A DNA stretch of 64,000 bases, taken from NCBI RefSeq assembly GCF_905475345.1, contig NC_066595.1:6712501-6776500 (forward strand). The letters are read 5' to 3'. The DNA comes from Vespula vulgaris. Taxonomy: Eukaryota; Arthropoda; Insecta; Hymenoptera; Vespidae. Shown in pieces: positions 41,539-55,597 of the stretch. A program made the translations under genes and the position numbers. The notes beneath the pieces are model-generated. The model was not told where the DNA came from. It did not search any database and saw only the letters and a list, made by a program, of their open reading frames with translations. The stretch's first letter is position 1. Every line of letters starts with the position of its first letter.

Positions 41539-42050
41539 GTGCGTGTGCGTGTTTGTGTTTGTATTAATATATTATAGCGGAAACGAGAGATTCATTATTG
41601 TCTGTTTATCGCGAAAAACGAGCGTCGCTAATGCGATCTATCCTCGTCCGATATTCCGTGAAATCGAATAAGTACGAGAGAACGGCATGATCAAGCACGT
41701 CATAGAAAAGTATCGTCGTAAATCAGATAACTGGTGTTGTTGGCTATCCTACTCCCACTACAACGATTCATTCTATACGGATTGTTTCACGCGAAGAAAA
41801 CGAGCGAGACTCGTTGTTTTCCTATCTTTGTCATTAGATTTATGATCTATCTTCGTCGAGTGTTCATAATAGAGATGAAAAGACGGGCCATACGCCCATG
41901 AAACGATCTTGTAACGATTTCACTTCTGCTCCATGTTCTTGGCACGCGTAACGAAGCACTACCACGTGCTACGAAGCATGATGATGTTCTATACGAATAA
42001 GATCCTTCCAATTGTCTTTTTTCTCTTTCTCTCTCTTTTTCTCTCTCTCG

Positions 42051-42103
<53 letters not shown>

Positions 42104-45100
42104 ATATCTTTATTTTGTAATGAAAATGTAATTTTCAAAAGTTGACATTTATCTACTAGCATATATCATCCAATCTATTTCAATGTATACTTAGTAAGAG
42201 ACTGTTGACAAGAAAAGTGACATTTCTCAAAAATGATTTATATTTTAAAAATTGCGTATTCGAACTAATTAATTTATATTAACTCATATCTCTATAAAAA
42301 AAAAATTGGAAATATCAAATAAATTTGTACAAATAATCGATCAGAAATATCTGATTATAATACACTACGTATTAATAATGCGTCGTATATATATTACGCG
42401 ATATAATATATATGTACATACAAGTGTTGTTAAAAAATGTGTGTCTGATTGATTATCAAATATGAATTAATTTGTACCGCACTAATGAAAATGGTTAAAA
42501 CATCTTTAAAACTATTGGCATCCAGAAACATGATACATCTAGTAACAACGATGAATTATAAATTCATTTGTGAATTGCATTTCGTGAATTACAATTAATT
42601 CACTCGAAGAATATCTAATTCACTATGTTTTCGTTAAATCTTTTTAACATAGAATTTAGTTTAGAATTCAGATTACTCGTGATTCAGATTTCTCTTGCAA
42701 AAACGTAATGTGTTGAGAATTTGTAGCTAACAAAAATTGTCTAAATGAAATCTCGCGTGTTTCGTAGGCAGGAGAATGACGACGATAGTATAGTTGTGCT
42801 TTTCTCAACGGCATTCCATCGAAGTAAATCATTCGAAAAAGAAGAAGAAGAAGAACCAACAAACGATTGAACGAATGAATGAAATAAGAAAGCAGGGTAA
42901 ATATAAGTACGAAAAGACAAAGTGCACGCCGTGCATCGAAAGCTATGACTCTAATAATGTATGGCACGCGACAATGTACCACGGCAAAACGTTCTCTTAT
43001 TTATTTATTTCTTTATTTATTTTTTCGTCAGAGAAAAAGAGAGAGAAAGAAAGAGAAAAAACTTTTCCGTCCGAGACATCCTAATCCCTCATAATATAGT
43101 ATTTTGTTATAAATATCTTCTCTCTTGAATCCTTCCAATAATAGATTTTTATATTTCTTATCGTCATGGATATCGATGCGAAATATAAAACGACATTTTT
43201 TGTCTTCTATTTTTTTTTTTTTTTTTTTACTTTTACTATCGCAACAGGGCAATGAACTACTTGGGCGAATTTGTATGCGTTGAAGAAGCGAGGTAACTTG
43301 ATATAGACATTAGAGCAACAATTGATGACGTACCAGCGGCGTAGATGCTTGTGGCCCTTGAAGCATTTTAGCGCTGCGTCCATGACAGTCAACGTAGTCA
43401 TGAGTTGGTTGCACTGAACTCATCTTGGAGTATAATTTTTTTAAATTACTTTAAAAAATAGCTTGATATATATATATATATACACACGAATGAGTGTATA
43501 GTATAATTATATAGTCGATTCGTTATTCAAATGCTAGAACTGATTTTCTGATATTCGAAAATAGCTGTGTCTAACGGTTGTCACGATCTGACTGAAAGAT
43601 GCCGTTTGAACTTCACGATTCAGACGCGTAGAAGATGTGCGAACTAGTCTCACGTTTTACTCTATGTATTTGGAATATTGAAAATTGCAGCCATTTATGA
43701 TTCTTTGGAAGCTAACTAATCGGGAGCTGAACGAAAGGACTTAAGACCTGTTTGTATAGCAATTTAAGTTGCGGCACGGACGATCATTATTTGTATCTGT
43801 CTACCAATGCATCGGGCTTTGATTTATTGTGTTGAAGCTTAACAAGTCGTATACATATGTATTCAACGATAAGTTCTTCCTCGGGGAAACAAACGCGTTA
43901 AAAGATCAGATAGCTTCGTATCGCCTATTGTATCGCTTTTTCTTTGTATTCTTTCCCCTCTTCTTCTGTTTTTCTTTTCTATTTTTGTCTTTTTTGTTTT
44001 GTTTTTTATTTTTCATTGAAAATAGAAAAGGAACGGATGAAACTGGTATTGTGCGGATCTGCCAATAAGTTTTCTGGATTCTCACTGAAACGTGACTTCA
44101 AAAAGTGACTCATGTCAATCTCGATGTTAGGCAACCCGTCATACAAACGAGGAAATGCGTACAACTAACTCCAGGCGTAACGATATTACGATGATCTATG
44201 ATAGTAATCAACGTCTAGAAGAGCGAATCTGTGTATTTATAGAAAAATGTGATAATGAATTTCGTGATCTACGAGATAAAAAAGAAATTGTACAAATAAC
44301 GATGAAATAAAGAATTTTGTGTATTATTTTAAAAGTTCACAGGCAAAGATGCTCTGATCTTTCGAACTTGTATGATTTTTAAGGTGATCTAATCGTTAAT
44401 TGGTATGCGGTACAAAACAAAAACATAAGCAAACGAAGTTAGAGAAACGATCGCTGCGAACGGATAAAAGAAAGCACACCACGAATTGTTAAATAAAAGA
44501 GATTTATAATTAATGAAAGTATAAATGTGACAAGTAATGGTCGGTGTTTTTAAGTTTGTGAATTTCATTCTCGCCTGCGATGAATGTTCCCTTTCTGCTA
44601 CCTACCGTCGTTATAGAAAAAGAAAAAAAATAGTAGATATAAAATTGTGGAAATAGGTCCGAAGAGATATCGATAAAGCTAATGATAACAGTCACACACA
44701 ATAATGTTTATTAAATTTTTCTTAAGTGTTACATGTATGTTTTGTCTCCTTTTTATTTTATTTTATTTTTTTTTATTTTTTTTTTTTTGAAAAATGAAAC
44801 TTGCGATAGGAGTTGTGAACGACGAGTCTACCGCAGACAGTCTCCTGTAAGATCATCCAAACTTCGAAGTTTAATTGTTAATATAATTATGCTCAAAGCA
44901 TTTGCCAAATTTATCCGTAGGAATTAATCTTTTTTTGTATGATGAACATATTAAGATCATATTTCTTACATCTTCTACAAGTCGAGATTACAAGCGTTCG
45001 GATAATTAACGTATTACCAAAAATGATTTTCTTTTTTCTTTTTTTCAATAATCGAACAATACTAAAAAAACAAACAAGACGTACGATTATTAACAGCAAT

Positions 45101-48100
45101 AGGAAACGAGAGAAAAAGATCAAAAGACTCAGCGAAGTACGAAAAGTGATACTTCTCCTCGAACGAACTTCTTCGTTCGTACATCAAAAAGGTACATATG
45201 TACGAAATTTTCAGATACAATATCGTCTTCTCTTTCCCATACACCTGCTAAACACCTGCTAATCAAAGAAAGATTATTACGATCTCGGAAAAAGTACGTA
45301 AAACGACGAATTTTGTTAAGTTAACGTAACTAGAAAAATAACAAAATGAATAAGTGAAGAAGAAAAAGAAAATGCAAAAATGCACATGTCAAATTTTCGC
45401 GCGGTCGAACTCGCTCATAGTTTCGAAAATGACGCTAGAGGTCGTTGCGAAAAAAGAGGAGGGAAAAGGTAGAGCGGATATCTTCTCGGCGCGAGCTAAT
45501 AGCGGGCTTTTCATTTTGAAAGCAAAGGTTGCTTCGCGCGCGCATGCGCATTGCATCGCATCTTTCAAAAAGAATCGATATTTGTCATGCGCACACGTTA
45601 CGTATATAAGCTCGTAAATGAGCGTGACGAGTTATTGAAGAGAAACGGGAACAAAGGGGAAAGAGACGAAGTACGTCGAAGAGAAGTACGCGCATTTTAT
45701 CGAACATGCCGTATCGTGAATTTCAAGAGTAAGAAAGAGAAAGAAAAGAAAAAAGAATATAAATTGTCATAAAAGGCAAAATGATTTTAGTTGTTCGAAT
45801 GTACGTCACACGTTGTATAACTAACAAACGTTTGCTTCGGTACAATTCGGTTCGACTCGGCTCGGCTCGGTTCTCATAAAAATATAATCTACGATAAGAC
45901 AGTCACACGAAAGAAAACGAAGAGAAGCAGAGCGAGGGAGAGAGAAAATACACCGAGCCACTCTTTTTCTCTGTCTGACATGCGTTTGCGTTGGTAATCA
46001 TCCGTCTTATCGATGTTTCAACGACGCGTTGACGAGGATAATTTGTGTATTTTTGTCAAAATTTGTTAATAAACAACGCGTTAATAAATATATTGTCGTT
46101 ACGGAAAAGCAAAATTACCATCAATGTATCTATCCGAGGAAGGAGTAAAATAAAAAGAACGTAATGTTTATGCTGCAATTCGAAAAGAAAAAGAAAGAAA
46201 ACTTAAAGAAACGAAAAAGACAATGTGTTGCATGCATATCAGTAAGGAAGGTAAAAAATAAAACGCATGTTGCGGGCTCGACGTTGAGAACACGATCGTC
46301 GTCGTTGTGTCAGTGGCCGCATATCGTGGAACTTTCCAGAAGCTTAGAGAGGGAGAAAGAGGAACGAAGATGGAACGCTAGCGGCAGCCGTGAACCGATC
46401 AAGGATAAAGGGAGACCGAGTAAAAACAAAACGAGAGAAGCCGGGTGTATATGTATGAGAAAAACGTATATTGACCGTATGGAAAATAAAATTAATTTTT
46501 ATAAATAAATTCAATGATAAAAGGAAGAAAAAAATGTTTGATCGACGAGCAAGAAATGAAGCATTATGGAGAAACCAAAAGAAATAAAAAAATAAAAAAA
46601 CAATTAAAAAAAAAAAGAAGAAAAACGAGAAAGGACATCGTATGTAGGGTAAGAGTAAGCTTGGCTTACCTTCGTTTTTGTGAAGGGCACTAGGCACAGA
46701 GGCCATGGTTGCATGATTTGTCTTCTCTGCGTGTTAGACGGCATCGTTTTGCGTTGTAACGCCGGTTCTCTTTTTCAAACGGCTATCTGTCACCTTTGCA
46801 CCGTCGTTGTAGTCTTTAATCAATTACAGTTGTGTAGTAGTATTCGTCGTTGTCTTCTCTCTCTCTTCCTCTTTAGATCGTAGTTATCGTGTGATTTCTC
46901 AATGAAACAGAAGTAATGTCGAAGTTCTCCTTCTATCCGTCGGTGATAGCTACTATACGTAGCAGACAAATATGTAAAAGGGGGTGGTACGTGCGCAGTA
47001 ACTACCAGAATGCCCCTATCGGTCCAGGATGTAACTGCATCTGTCTGGTTTCTGTCTTTCAACTTTGCTACGACAGAGCGTGCGCGTACTCAACACACGT
47101 GGCTTTGTTATGACAACAAAAAATTATCATTCGCTGGCTACCGGTTGCTATAATTGCTGTTACCCTCGTTTTATCGACCTCACTTTCTTCTTTATTATAA
47201 TCAAATTGTCTTTAATCACAGCTGAATCAGGAATTTCTCGACGGTGATACGTATAATGATGTCTTTTGGTACGTTACTGTTCAACCCTCGTGATGCGATA
47301 CCAGGAACGTCTAAAGTCTAAATGACGCCTCGTGGCGCCTATACCGTGGTAACTACCTCGCTTTACCACCACCACAACCACCACCACCGCCACCACCACC
47401 GTTCGTTATAGTCGCCTTACGGCGATTGCTTCCTCTATATTTTACTGCCGCCTGCACACCTCTCGACCAGCTGCTATAGCTATGTCTATTCTTGTCTTAA
47501 TTTTCTCTATATTTCTTTTCACTACTATTTCCTTGGAATTTTTTCTTTAATTCATGACAAGTCAATATTCCTTCTACTCTATCTTCTACTTTCTTTCTCC
47601 TTAAGATAATTCTCTTCAATGAAACTCAATGAAGAATTTATCTCGGCGTAAAATTCAAAGTACGTCTCGATGATCGAATATCAATAATAATCTGTTGTAT
47701 ATATTTATCGCGGTGGTCACACCGGTGAAAGGATACGATGCACGTGTTATTACTCGTATGTTTTTGGAAGGTTTGCTAATCAGATCGGGGGGTTTGTCTC
47801 TTTTATATAGACGACGTTGCAGACGCAAGCACCGCCCACTTCTTTTCTCGGGGCGCGTTCCTGACCAAATGGTGGGGATAGAAGCGAGCCACGGCGACCC
47901 GACGTCGGTGAGTCGCGTGAATTACCCGCGGATTGGAAACCGTGTTATGTCGATTTTATGGATGTGTGTATACACACACAGACCTATATGTCATATACAA
48001 GTAACATTTGATCTAATCAAATCGTTCTACGAAGTAATTCGTCAAAGATACAAGACGTATCTGCGAAGAATTTGCGTCAATGCTCGAAACTCTCACAGTG

Positions 48101-49004
48101 ATTTCATTTTTCTCTCCATCTTTCCTTAAAATCAATATTGTCGATATGGTCATTCGTTGTTACGCACATCAGGTCTCGTACATATTCATTATTTTGTCGA
48201 AGCGATCTTATGGGCATGCGCACGAGACAAGCGCGTCCTCTTGCTCCTTCATATTCTTCTCGTTTCCTCTTCGCGTTCCTTCTCTCATTCTATTTGACTT
48301 TTGATATATTCGACTGTTCTCTAGTCTACGAACCTGTCACGAAATATGGTCTTTAACCGAAAAGGAAGAAATAAAAAAAAAGATATGATCACGTATTACC
48401 ATTTGTTTATCTAATCATGATGCAATGATATCTATTTATCTATAGAGATATAATTAAACCATTAGAAATTTTTAACACGAAGTAAGATTTCTTTTCTCTC
48501 TTCTGTAGAAAATTCAATGATATTCCTCAAAAAAAAAAAAAGAAAAGAAAAAAAGATAGAGTAACTATAATTCAAAGTTTGCTATCGACCTTAAAAATAA
48601 AAAAATAAAGAAAAAAAGAAAGAGAACAGGAAAAAGAAAAGAAATAAAAAAACATTATTCCGTTCATTACGTCCTATCCAAAGATGAGAAGGAAAGAAAG
48701 ATAGCAAAATCGTGATCTTTCCTTTGGATCACGATTATCCAAACGATAAAAGAGACAATTATTTTAGCGATAAATCGATGATAAGCCGAGTATAATACCT
48801 CGAAAACATATCGATTATGAGAAACCAAGTACATTCGAACGGTGACGATAGTAACAACTTCTCAGATCTCCCGTAGAAGGTTCGAGTCGTTCGACCTCGT
48901 TCGGCAACGTACTCGTCCGTATACAGTCGCCAGACTTGTCTTTCCCTTTCTCCATCTTTCTCTCTCTTTCTTTCTCTTGCTCTCTCTCTCTCTCTCTCCC
49001 TCTC

Positions 49005-49035
<31 letters not shown>

Positions 49036-52000
49036 CTCTTTCTTGCTCGCTCGCTTTCTGCACACACGCCTATCCGCACGTACGCCTTGGCATCTCTCTC
49101 TCCTGGAAGTCTTATTACCGCTTCTTCTTTCTTCCGTATCTTTCTTCTCCACAAACTTGCCCTCCCCAAGTTACTTCGGACGTTAGTAGGTACTTACACC
49201 TTCCTGCGCACACACACGTTGCATGCATGCGTGTGCATGTGTTGAACCGCCGGCAATCTCCGTCAAAGGGCGCTTGGAACTTGCCGAGCTTGCATCATGA
49301 ACAGAAAGAGACTAGTAATAGGGTGGATTTCTTCGTAAAAGTTTCATCGAGATTTTCGATGGATTTAATAATAACGAGTGACATTGAAAGAACTGTTTTT
49401 ATTTTAATCAACGGTTGCTAATCAATTAAAAAATGTATAGGTTCTGATACGTGTATGTCTATTAATTTTTATGATGAAAATCTTGAGTAACGAATGTATA
49501 CATATATATGCACAAACATCACGAGGCAAAGAAAGTCTCGCTTACGAAATTTATTTTGAAGGATATACATCGTTCGCGGTTGTTCTAACAATATATAGAC
49601 AGATCAAAAATAAAATACATATGTTCGACTTGAAGATGGTTTCGTGAGAGAATATTTTAGTCGTGACGCAAAAGTTTTCGCTAAATTTTTTTTAACCAGA
49701 GATATACTTCGATAAACTTAACTGTGACGCAGAAAATTTAATATAACTTTTTACACCTGTGTTTGTGTCTGTATATATTTATATAAATAAATATTGTAAA
49801 TATATCTATTTAATTTTTTCTTTTTTTTTTTTCCCCAAACAAATTCGTAACTATGTCTTTCTTTAAAACATGAACTAACTTTATATTTCTTTTAATAATA
49901 CATACGATTGAATAAAATTTTAAGATCTGAAACATTAATGGTTTTAGATATTCCATTAAAAAGTAAATATTCTATTTTATTTCGTGCAAATTCTATTCTT
50001 TTTAACAATGAAACATATATACGAATAGAAAGAAATTAAAAAATCTAAAACAATTATGATTTCAGGTATAACATTAAAGTTATAAGATGTACAAATTTTG
50101 TATCTATTTTTAAACACAATCTTTTTTTTTTCATTTTAACATTAATTTGTCATTAAATATATCTTTAGCATATAATTAACTTTTTATTCTTATTAATATA
50201 AATTCGCCGTTATCATTATATAATTTATTTATTTTTAATATAAATTCTATAATTTCAATAAATTATTTATAATATTTTTTAATTTTAGCGATACTAGTTT
50301 TTTTCCTATTTCAATTACAATAAAATTTATTATTTGTGTAAGTACATTTAACAAATTTTAGTTTATAAATAATATATTTTATTAATTTAAATTAATTATA
50401 TATATTATATTGAAATTAAACATTTTTTATATACATATACAAAAATTTTTATAAATTTACAAGAGAAAGGGATATATGTTTAATAAATATAAATAGTAAA
50501 ATACATCAAATAGGGCGTATGTTTATATGAACTTATTTTTATTATTCTCATATGTAAAACCTACTGCCCATATATTACGTATTATTAATGGCAGATCTGT
50601 ATATTTTCTTCTTTTTTATACATAGTTGTATGTCGCAGTAGTATGTCGTTTCACTATGATAAATATGCAAGTACAACGCATTTAGTTATTATGGTTTCGA
50701 ATTTCTAATAAACGCATCTTGTTACATACCGATTATTGCACTTCTTGTTTAATACATTTGATCATGTATTGAATATTCTGAAGTTGATGCAAACAAAATA
50801 GTAAACCATTACGTTACATTTATTCGCGTTGCTTTTTTTCTTATTTATTATATACTTCTTTTCATCTTGTTTACTAGTTTTCAACAACATGTGATAAAAT
50901 GCATCCAAGGTTAATTACTTTCTTTTCTACGCAATATTGATACACGGAAATGTAAGCATTCCGATGCATCATTGATTGTCATTTTACATATATACATATG
51001 TATTATAAGTACATGAAAAAATCTATAATGTATGTTACGTCAGTAAGAAGAACATTAACGTTAAAGTAACTCATTATTTTAGATTTTCTATTTATTTCTC
51101 TTCTATAGATATATGCATATATATATGTACGTATTCACACATGAAAATAAGCGATTTCGGTTGCTCTCATTTCCGATTGTGATAAAAAGCAGAAATCTCG
51201 TTTCTGAAAGCAACGATAACAACGTTTGCGAGTTTGGCGAATTACTATGAGAAGAAGAAGGAGAAAAACGAAGATAAAAAAGAATTGTATTTTAAAAGAT
51301 TGAAGATATAAAAGAATGAAATTGCGCAGTACAAATCAGAAAAGGCTTCTATTTTAATTGTAATGGAACAAACGCTTCCCTCTCTCTTTCTTTCTCTCTT
51401 TTGTTCTCTCCCTCTTGTTCTCTCTCTTTCAATCGTTACTGGTTCTGCGTTTATTGTCGCATATGCAAAATGTCGCAGAAAAGCATTGGCGTCACCTACG
51501 TACGTACAAATATGTATATGCGTTGTATATCAATGTCAAACGAATGTCTAACTTCGTTTATAGTATTTTTCCATCAACTTCTGTAATTATCATATGATTA
51601 TGCTAGAGGAATTAAGTCTGCTCAAATACGTACATACATAATCGAACAAAAACGGTAACAAGAAGGTAAAAAGAGATTATCATAGCTATTAATTAATCAG
51701 TTAATCAATCAGTTGTTATTAATTACTATAAAATAAAATATATCGGGATTAGGATTGATCTTGAATTCAGTTTAAAATTACCCGCCTTTTCTCGTGCTTC
51801 AAATTCGTCAAAGATTTACATTATCTATGTAAAGTCTACCGTAATAATAATGATAATTGTTATCATGGAAGTAATTCTTAAACTTGATTCATTCATGTGA
51901 ACATACGAACTTATTGTTAGTAAAATATTACGTAGGTGATAAGTGTTATCAAAATCAATACAAATGATATAATTTCGATGATAGAAAGGTATAATCGTGA

Positions 52001-54727
52001 TTGATCTAAGCCTTTTCTTTTTTATTTTCATTGTACAATCGTTTCAATATGTTAATTTTGTTACTTTCTGCATTTTAAAGTCATCATATTTATAGCTTTT
52101 ATGGTCGAACGTAACAAATTTTTTGTTAAAATGTTCTGAATGTTATCTTAAAGTTCCGTTGTCCTTCGTTGCGTACAGTCCGAGACAATAATATGAACTT
52201 CTTCTTTTGTATTTTGCATATAGTTACATTTTTTTAAAGTATATTATTATCTTATCGTGACGTATCTAACCCGTATTATCAGTCTTACTGGTCATATACG
52301 ACTTCCACTATAATTTATTTTATTTATTTACGATTCATACGATTCTTTTTCCCGATCGATCAAACTTTTTATGCTTAGATATGACAGACAGATATGTAAG
52401 ACGAGTTATTCTTTATCTTGAAAATATCTTGCTCGTTAATAATATATACTAACAAAAAAATGTGATTAGTGATGAATATTTTTAATGGCGAAAAAGTAAA
52501 AACTAAATGCCATCTCATAAACAATCGATCTCTTGCAATATATGTATCTAAACGATGGTTAATGCGTCATAATCCTAGAAGATAAACATTCGACCGATAC
52601 GTATGTTTATACTATGCATATGTATGTGATAACAGGTATTATCGTGCTTATCGTCGTAAATTCTTCGTTGTGTGTAATTAAGATTTCATTTAACAAAAAT
52701 GTCAGCGCATTTATATACGCACCGATATTTACTTACAATTAGTAAGACGAACAATTATAATCGTCATAAAATAAATCATTACATCTTGATGATTTACTAT
52801 ATGGAAACGCGTAAAAAAGAATTGTAAAATGACGCCGCGTATAGTATCTCGATCGATGATTATATCGAAAACTACATTCGTTAATGATTCTTCATCAACG
52901 ACAATCGACTAAGATCATGTAGATTTCTTTGGTGAGCTGAAAATGATTTCGTGTCACGTCGGAGGCATGAGTCTTCGAGTTAATACCAAATGACTCCGCG
53001 TGCTAGAGACATATCAAGGAGCGCATTGAATAATGACCATTTGCCCGCATTGTGCTCGAATGCTTGAGTGTTCCATGACGCTTACGAATGCGCGTTAAAG
53101 TAGTTCTGATGTGAATGCGTACTGACACTCGATGATTATGCGTCATTTCAATCGAGTATTTAGAACGTTTAGATGGTTTTGTTAAAACGAGGCGAGCCAA
53201 GAAAAATATCACATTCATTCGGAAGAAAATCAAGGTCGATTTTATGTAGGATGTGAATCGTGAAATTAACTGCAAATAATTGTCATCATTATAAATATAT
53301 ATATGTATGTATATACGTACGTACGCATATATGTATGTATTATTCGTATCACATGAGTCAAGTACACGCGTCGCGTATCTCATCGATGTGCCCTTTGATT
53401 CCTTTAACGTCCTTAAATCTATATCGAATCCGATTAAAACCAAACGATCCGAGTCCGTTAAGTAATTCGTTACGTATGCAAAAGAGAAGACTGTATATCG
53501 GCTCGTGCAATGTTGTAAACCCATGAACTCGCAATTAAAAGGCTAACTCAGTGCTATATACACAATATGTGAATCTTGAATGGCATGTAAGTCCCGACAG
53601 ATTAACCCATCGAACTAAAACTCTCGCTAGTCCCCTCGTAATTCTCGAACGTTCGAATGTCAAGATGATTAATGCATGTGTCTATGCACATATAAACACG
53701 CCTATGGACGCATACACTAGCTAGCTTAATTAAGGACCGAATTAATGAATGATCTACTCATTGGCAGTACATCGTCAAGCAATATATGCGCTTCTTTTTC
53801 TAGCTATTGCAAGCGAGCCATAATTAACGACTCGTACGATCGAGAAATTATTTGCTCGCGTAATATCTTCTCACGGTGGATCGAAACAGTTTTATTTACG
53901 CCGCGTTAACGATTATGAGGTATATATCTTGAATGGATAAGAAACAGGACGTATAAATGTTCTTCGGCCTGGATGAGATTCGTACACGGATGAATGCTCT
54001 TAAAACGTGTTCGCTGTTCGAACACATCGATCAGCGTGCTATCTATCAAGTTACATAATACGTGTTTATCTATCTAATACATCGTGAAAATTTTCTAAGA
54101 AAATGACTTCGTAGCAAAATGTCAAAATTCGTTAACTTCCGAGCGATAATTCTTAATAACTAAAACATGCTTAAATCGCTAAAGAATCTCGATTAATCGA
54201 GTAAAACGATTTCAGCGTATGTTATGATCTTACTGCTAATATTGTATTTATGATTATCATAATTATTTCCACATTTTACGAACGATTTATTAAGCGATTT
54301 CTAAATCGTCGAGATTCGTCGATTCCAATCTTCGACTGTGTGATTTCGAACAAGATTAAATTTCTAATGGAAAAAAAAAAAGTATATTCCATACATCATT
54401 GTAATAGTTCGATAAAATATATACTATCTATCGAAGGAAAGGGTAACCTCGAAGGAATAATCGAGAAATCGATACGATTAGATCGTATATCGATATTATG
54501 ACAGTGCCCCCAACAACAACGGCAACGATAACAACGATAACGAAGACGAAGCGAAGACGACGTTAATTGGCCCAATCGTTTCCTCGGCTCTTGGAGGCAC
54601 GTCTGGTGTGTCTCCGGCTGGGATCCCCTGGTGGGGGTCAACGAGAGAGTCACCCCTCAACTGTCGAGGATTAATAGACGAAGCGCCAGTAGCCGACAGA
54701 TAACAACGAATGAAGACGCATGGAAAG

Positions 54728-54781
<54 letters not shown>

Positions 54782-55545
54782 CTTTCTGTCTTTCTCTTTC
54801 TCTCTCTCTCTCTCTTTTCCATTAAACATTATCCTGAGTGAGTGAGTGAAAAAGAGAATCAGAGAGAGAGAGAGAGAGAAGTCAAAGAGGACAACAAAGA
54901 TTCGACCGAGTTCAGGGCCCATGGAATTTTTCCATCGGCTTGTCGACATCCAGATTCGTATCTTTCGAGTGAGATACTAAAATACTCTTCGCCAATTTTT
55001 TATCTCAAGTATTTTACAAGATAATTTATAATGGATTTAATAAATGGTCCTATTTATCTAATCTCGCATAATCCTACAGATTTTGTTATCCTCGTAATCA
55101 GTTTGATCGATAAAAGAATAATTTTTATACGTTATACTCGTGAGTTATGCTCGTATATTGAAGAAAAAAAAATCTAATATGAACGAATTTTTAAGACGGG
55201 ATTAGGCTAAAAGTATTTTAATTATTTGACGAGAAAGAAAGTCGTGTCTCGAAATATCCACAAAAGTGAATTATCTCGCGTGTTGATCAAAATCGAGATT
55301 AAAGCATCATGACAATTTCTCTTAGTCAACTTTTCTTATAATCTCGTAAATGCACGACACGTTATACTCGTACACGATAACACGTATTAACGCGACTGGT
55401 TGATAGCGAGTACTTCTGTATATACTATCGTAATATTCACGTACACATAGAAAGGTAGATGTATCGTAACGTTGGTAATCGTATGTAATAAGGCGGCTCC
55501 TAGACTCGTCGTTAGATAAGACAGTGGAATTTTACTGGCCATTGC

Positions 55546-55597
<52 letters not shown>

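Larger units (their letters stand above)
38489..43333 (-). other. Tret1 long-form intron 1
   Basis: 4.8 kb. It contains (AT)n at 41,499-41,535 and (TC)n at 42,052-42,102, and a 9-bp perfect inverted repeat TAGTTAAAC/GTTTAACTA at 40,584-40,605. ORFs such as 39335-39670 (minus) and 39920-40207 (plus) show no conserved content. Confidence 0.6.
43424..49300 (-). promoter_or_regulatory. Tret1 long-form 5' region
   Basis: Upstream of the long-form ATG. Patches at about 45,430-45,720, 46,260-46,400 and 47,260-47,960 are clearly richer in G+C and CpG than the rest of the intron. They include an NRF1-like GCGCATGCGC (45,540-45,549), a candidate 5' exon at 46,670-46,714, a (CCA)n run at 47,365-47,400 and a TATA box with GC box near 47,800. 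The long polypyrimidine (TC)n at 48,958-49,043 would be a GAGA-type tract on the Tret1 strand. Confidence 0.45.

Noticed and set aside
47695..48129. 144-codon plus-strand frame
   Set aside because: It lies over the putative Tret1 long-form promoter, has no recognisable domain and probably stays open because the patch is GC-rich.
48759..49421. Several long frames on both strands rich in Arg/Glu or Ser/Leu
   Set aside because: They come from the (TC)n microsatellite at 48,958-49,043 and have no domain or splice support.
54496..54949. Minus-strand Arg/Glu-rich frames of 92-108 codons
   Set aside because: They run through the (TC)n tract at 54.7 kb; the unique parts show no recognisable family.
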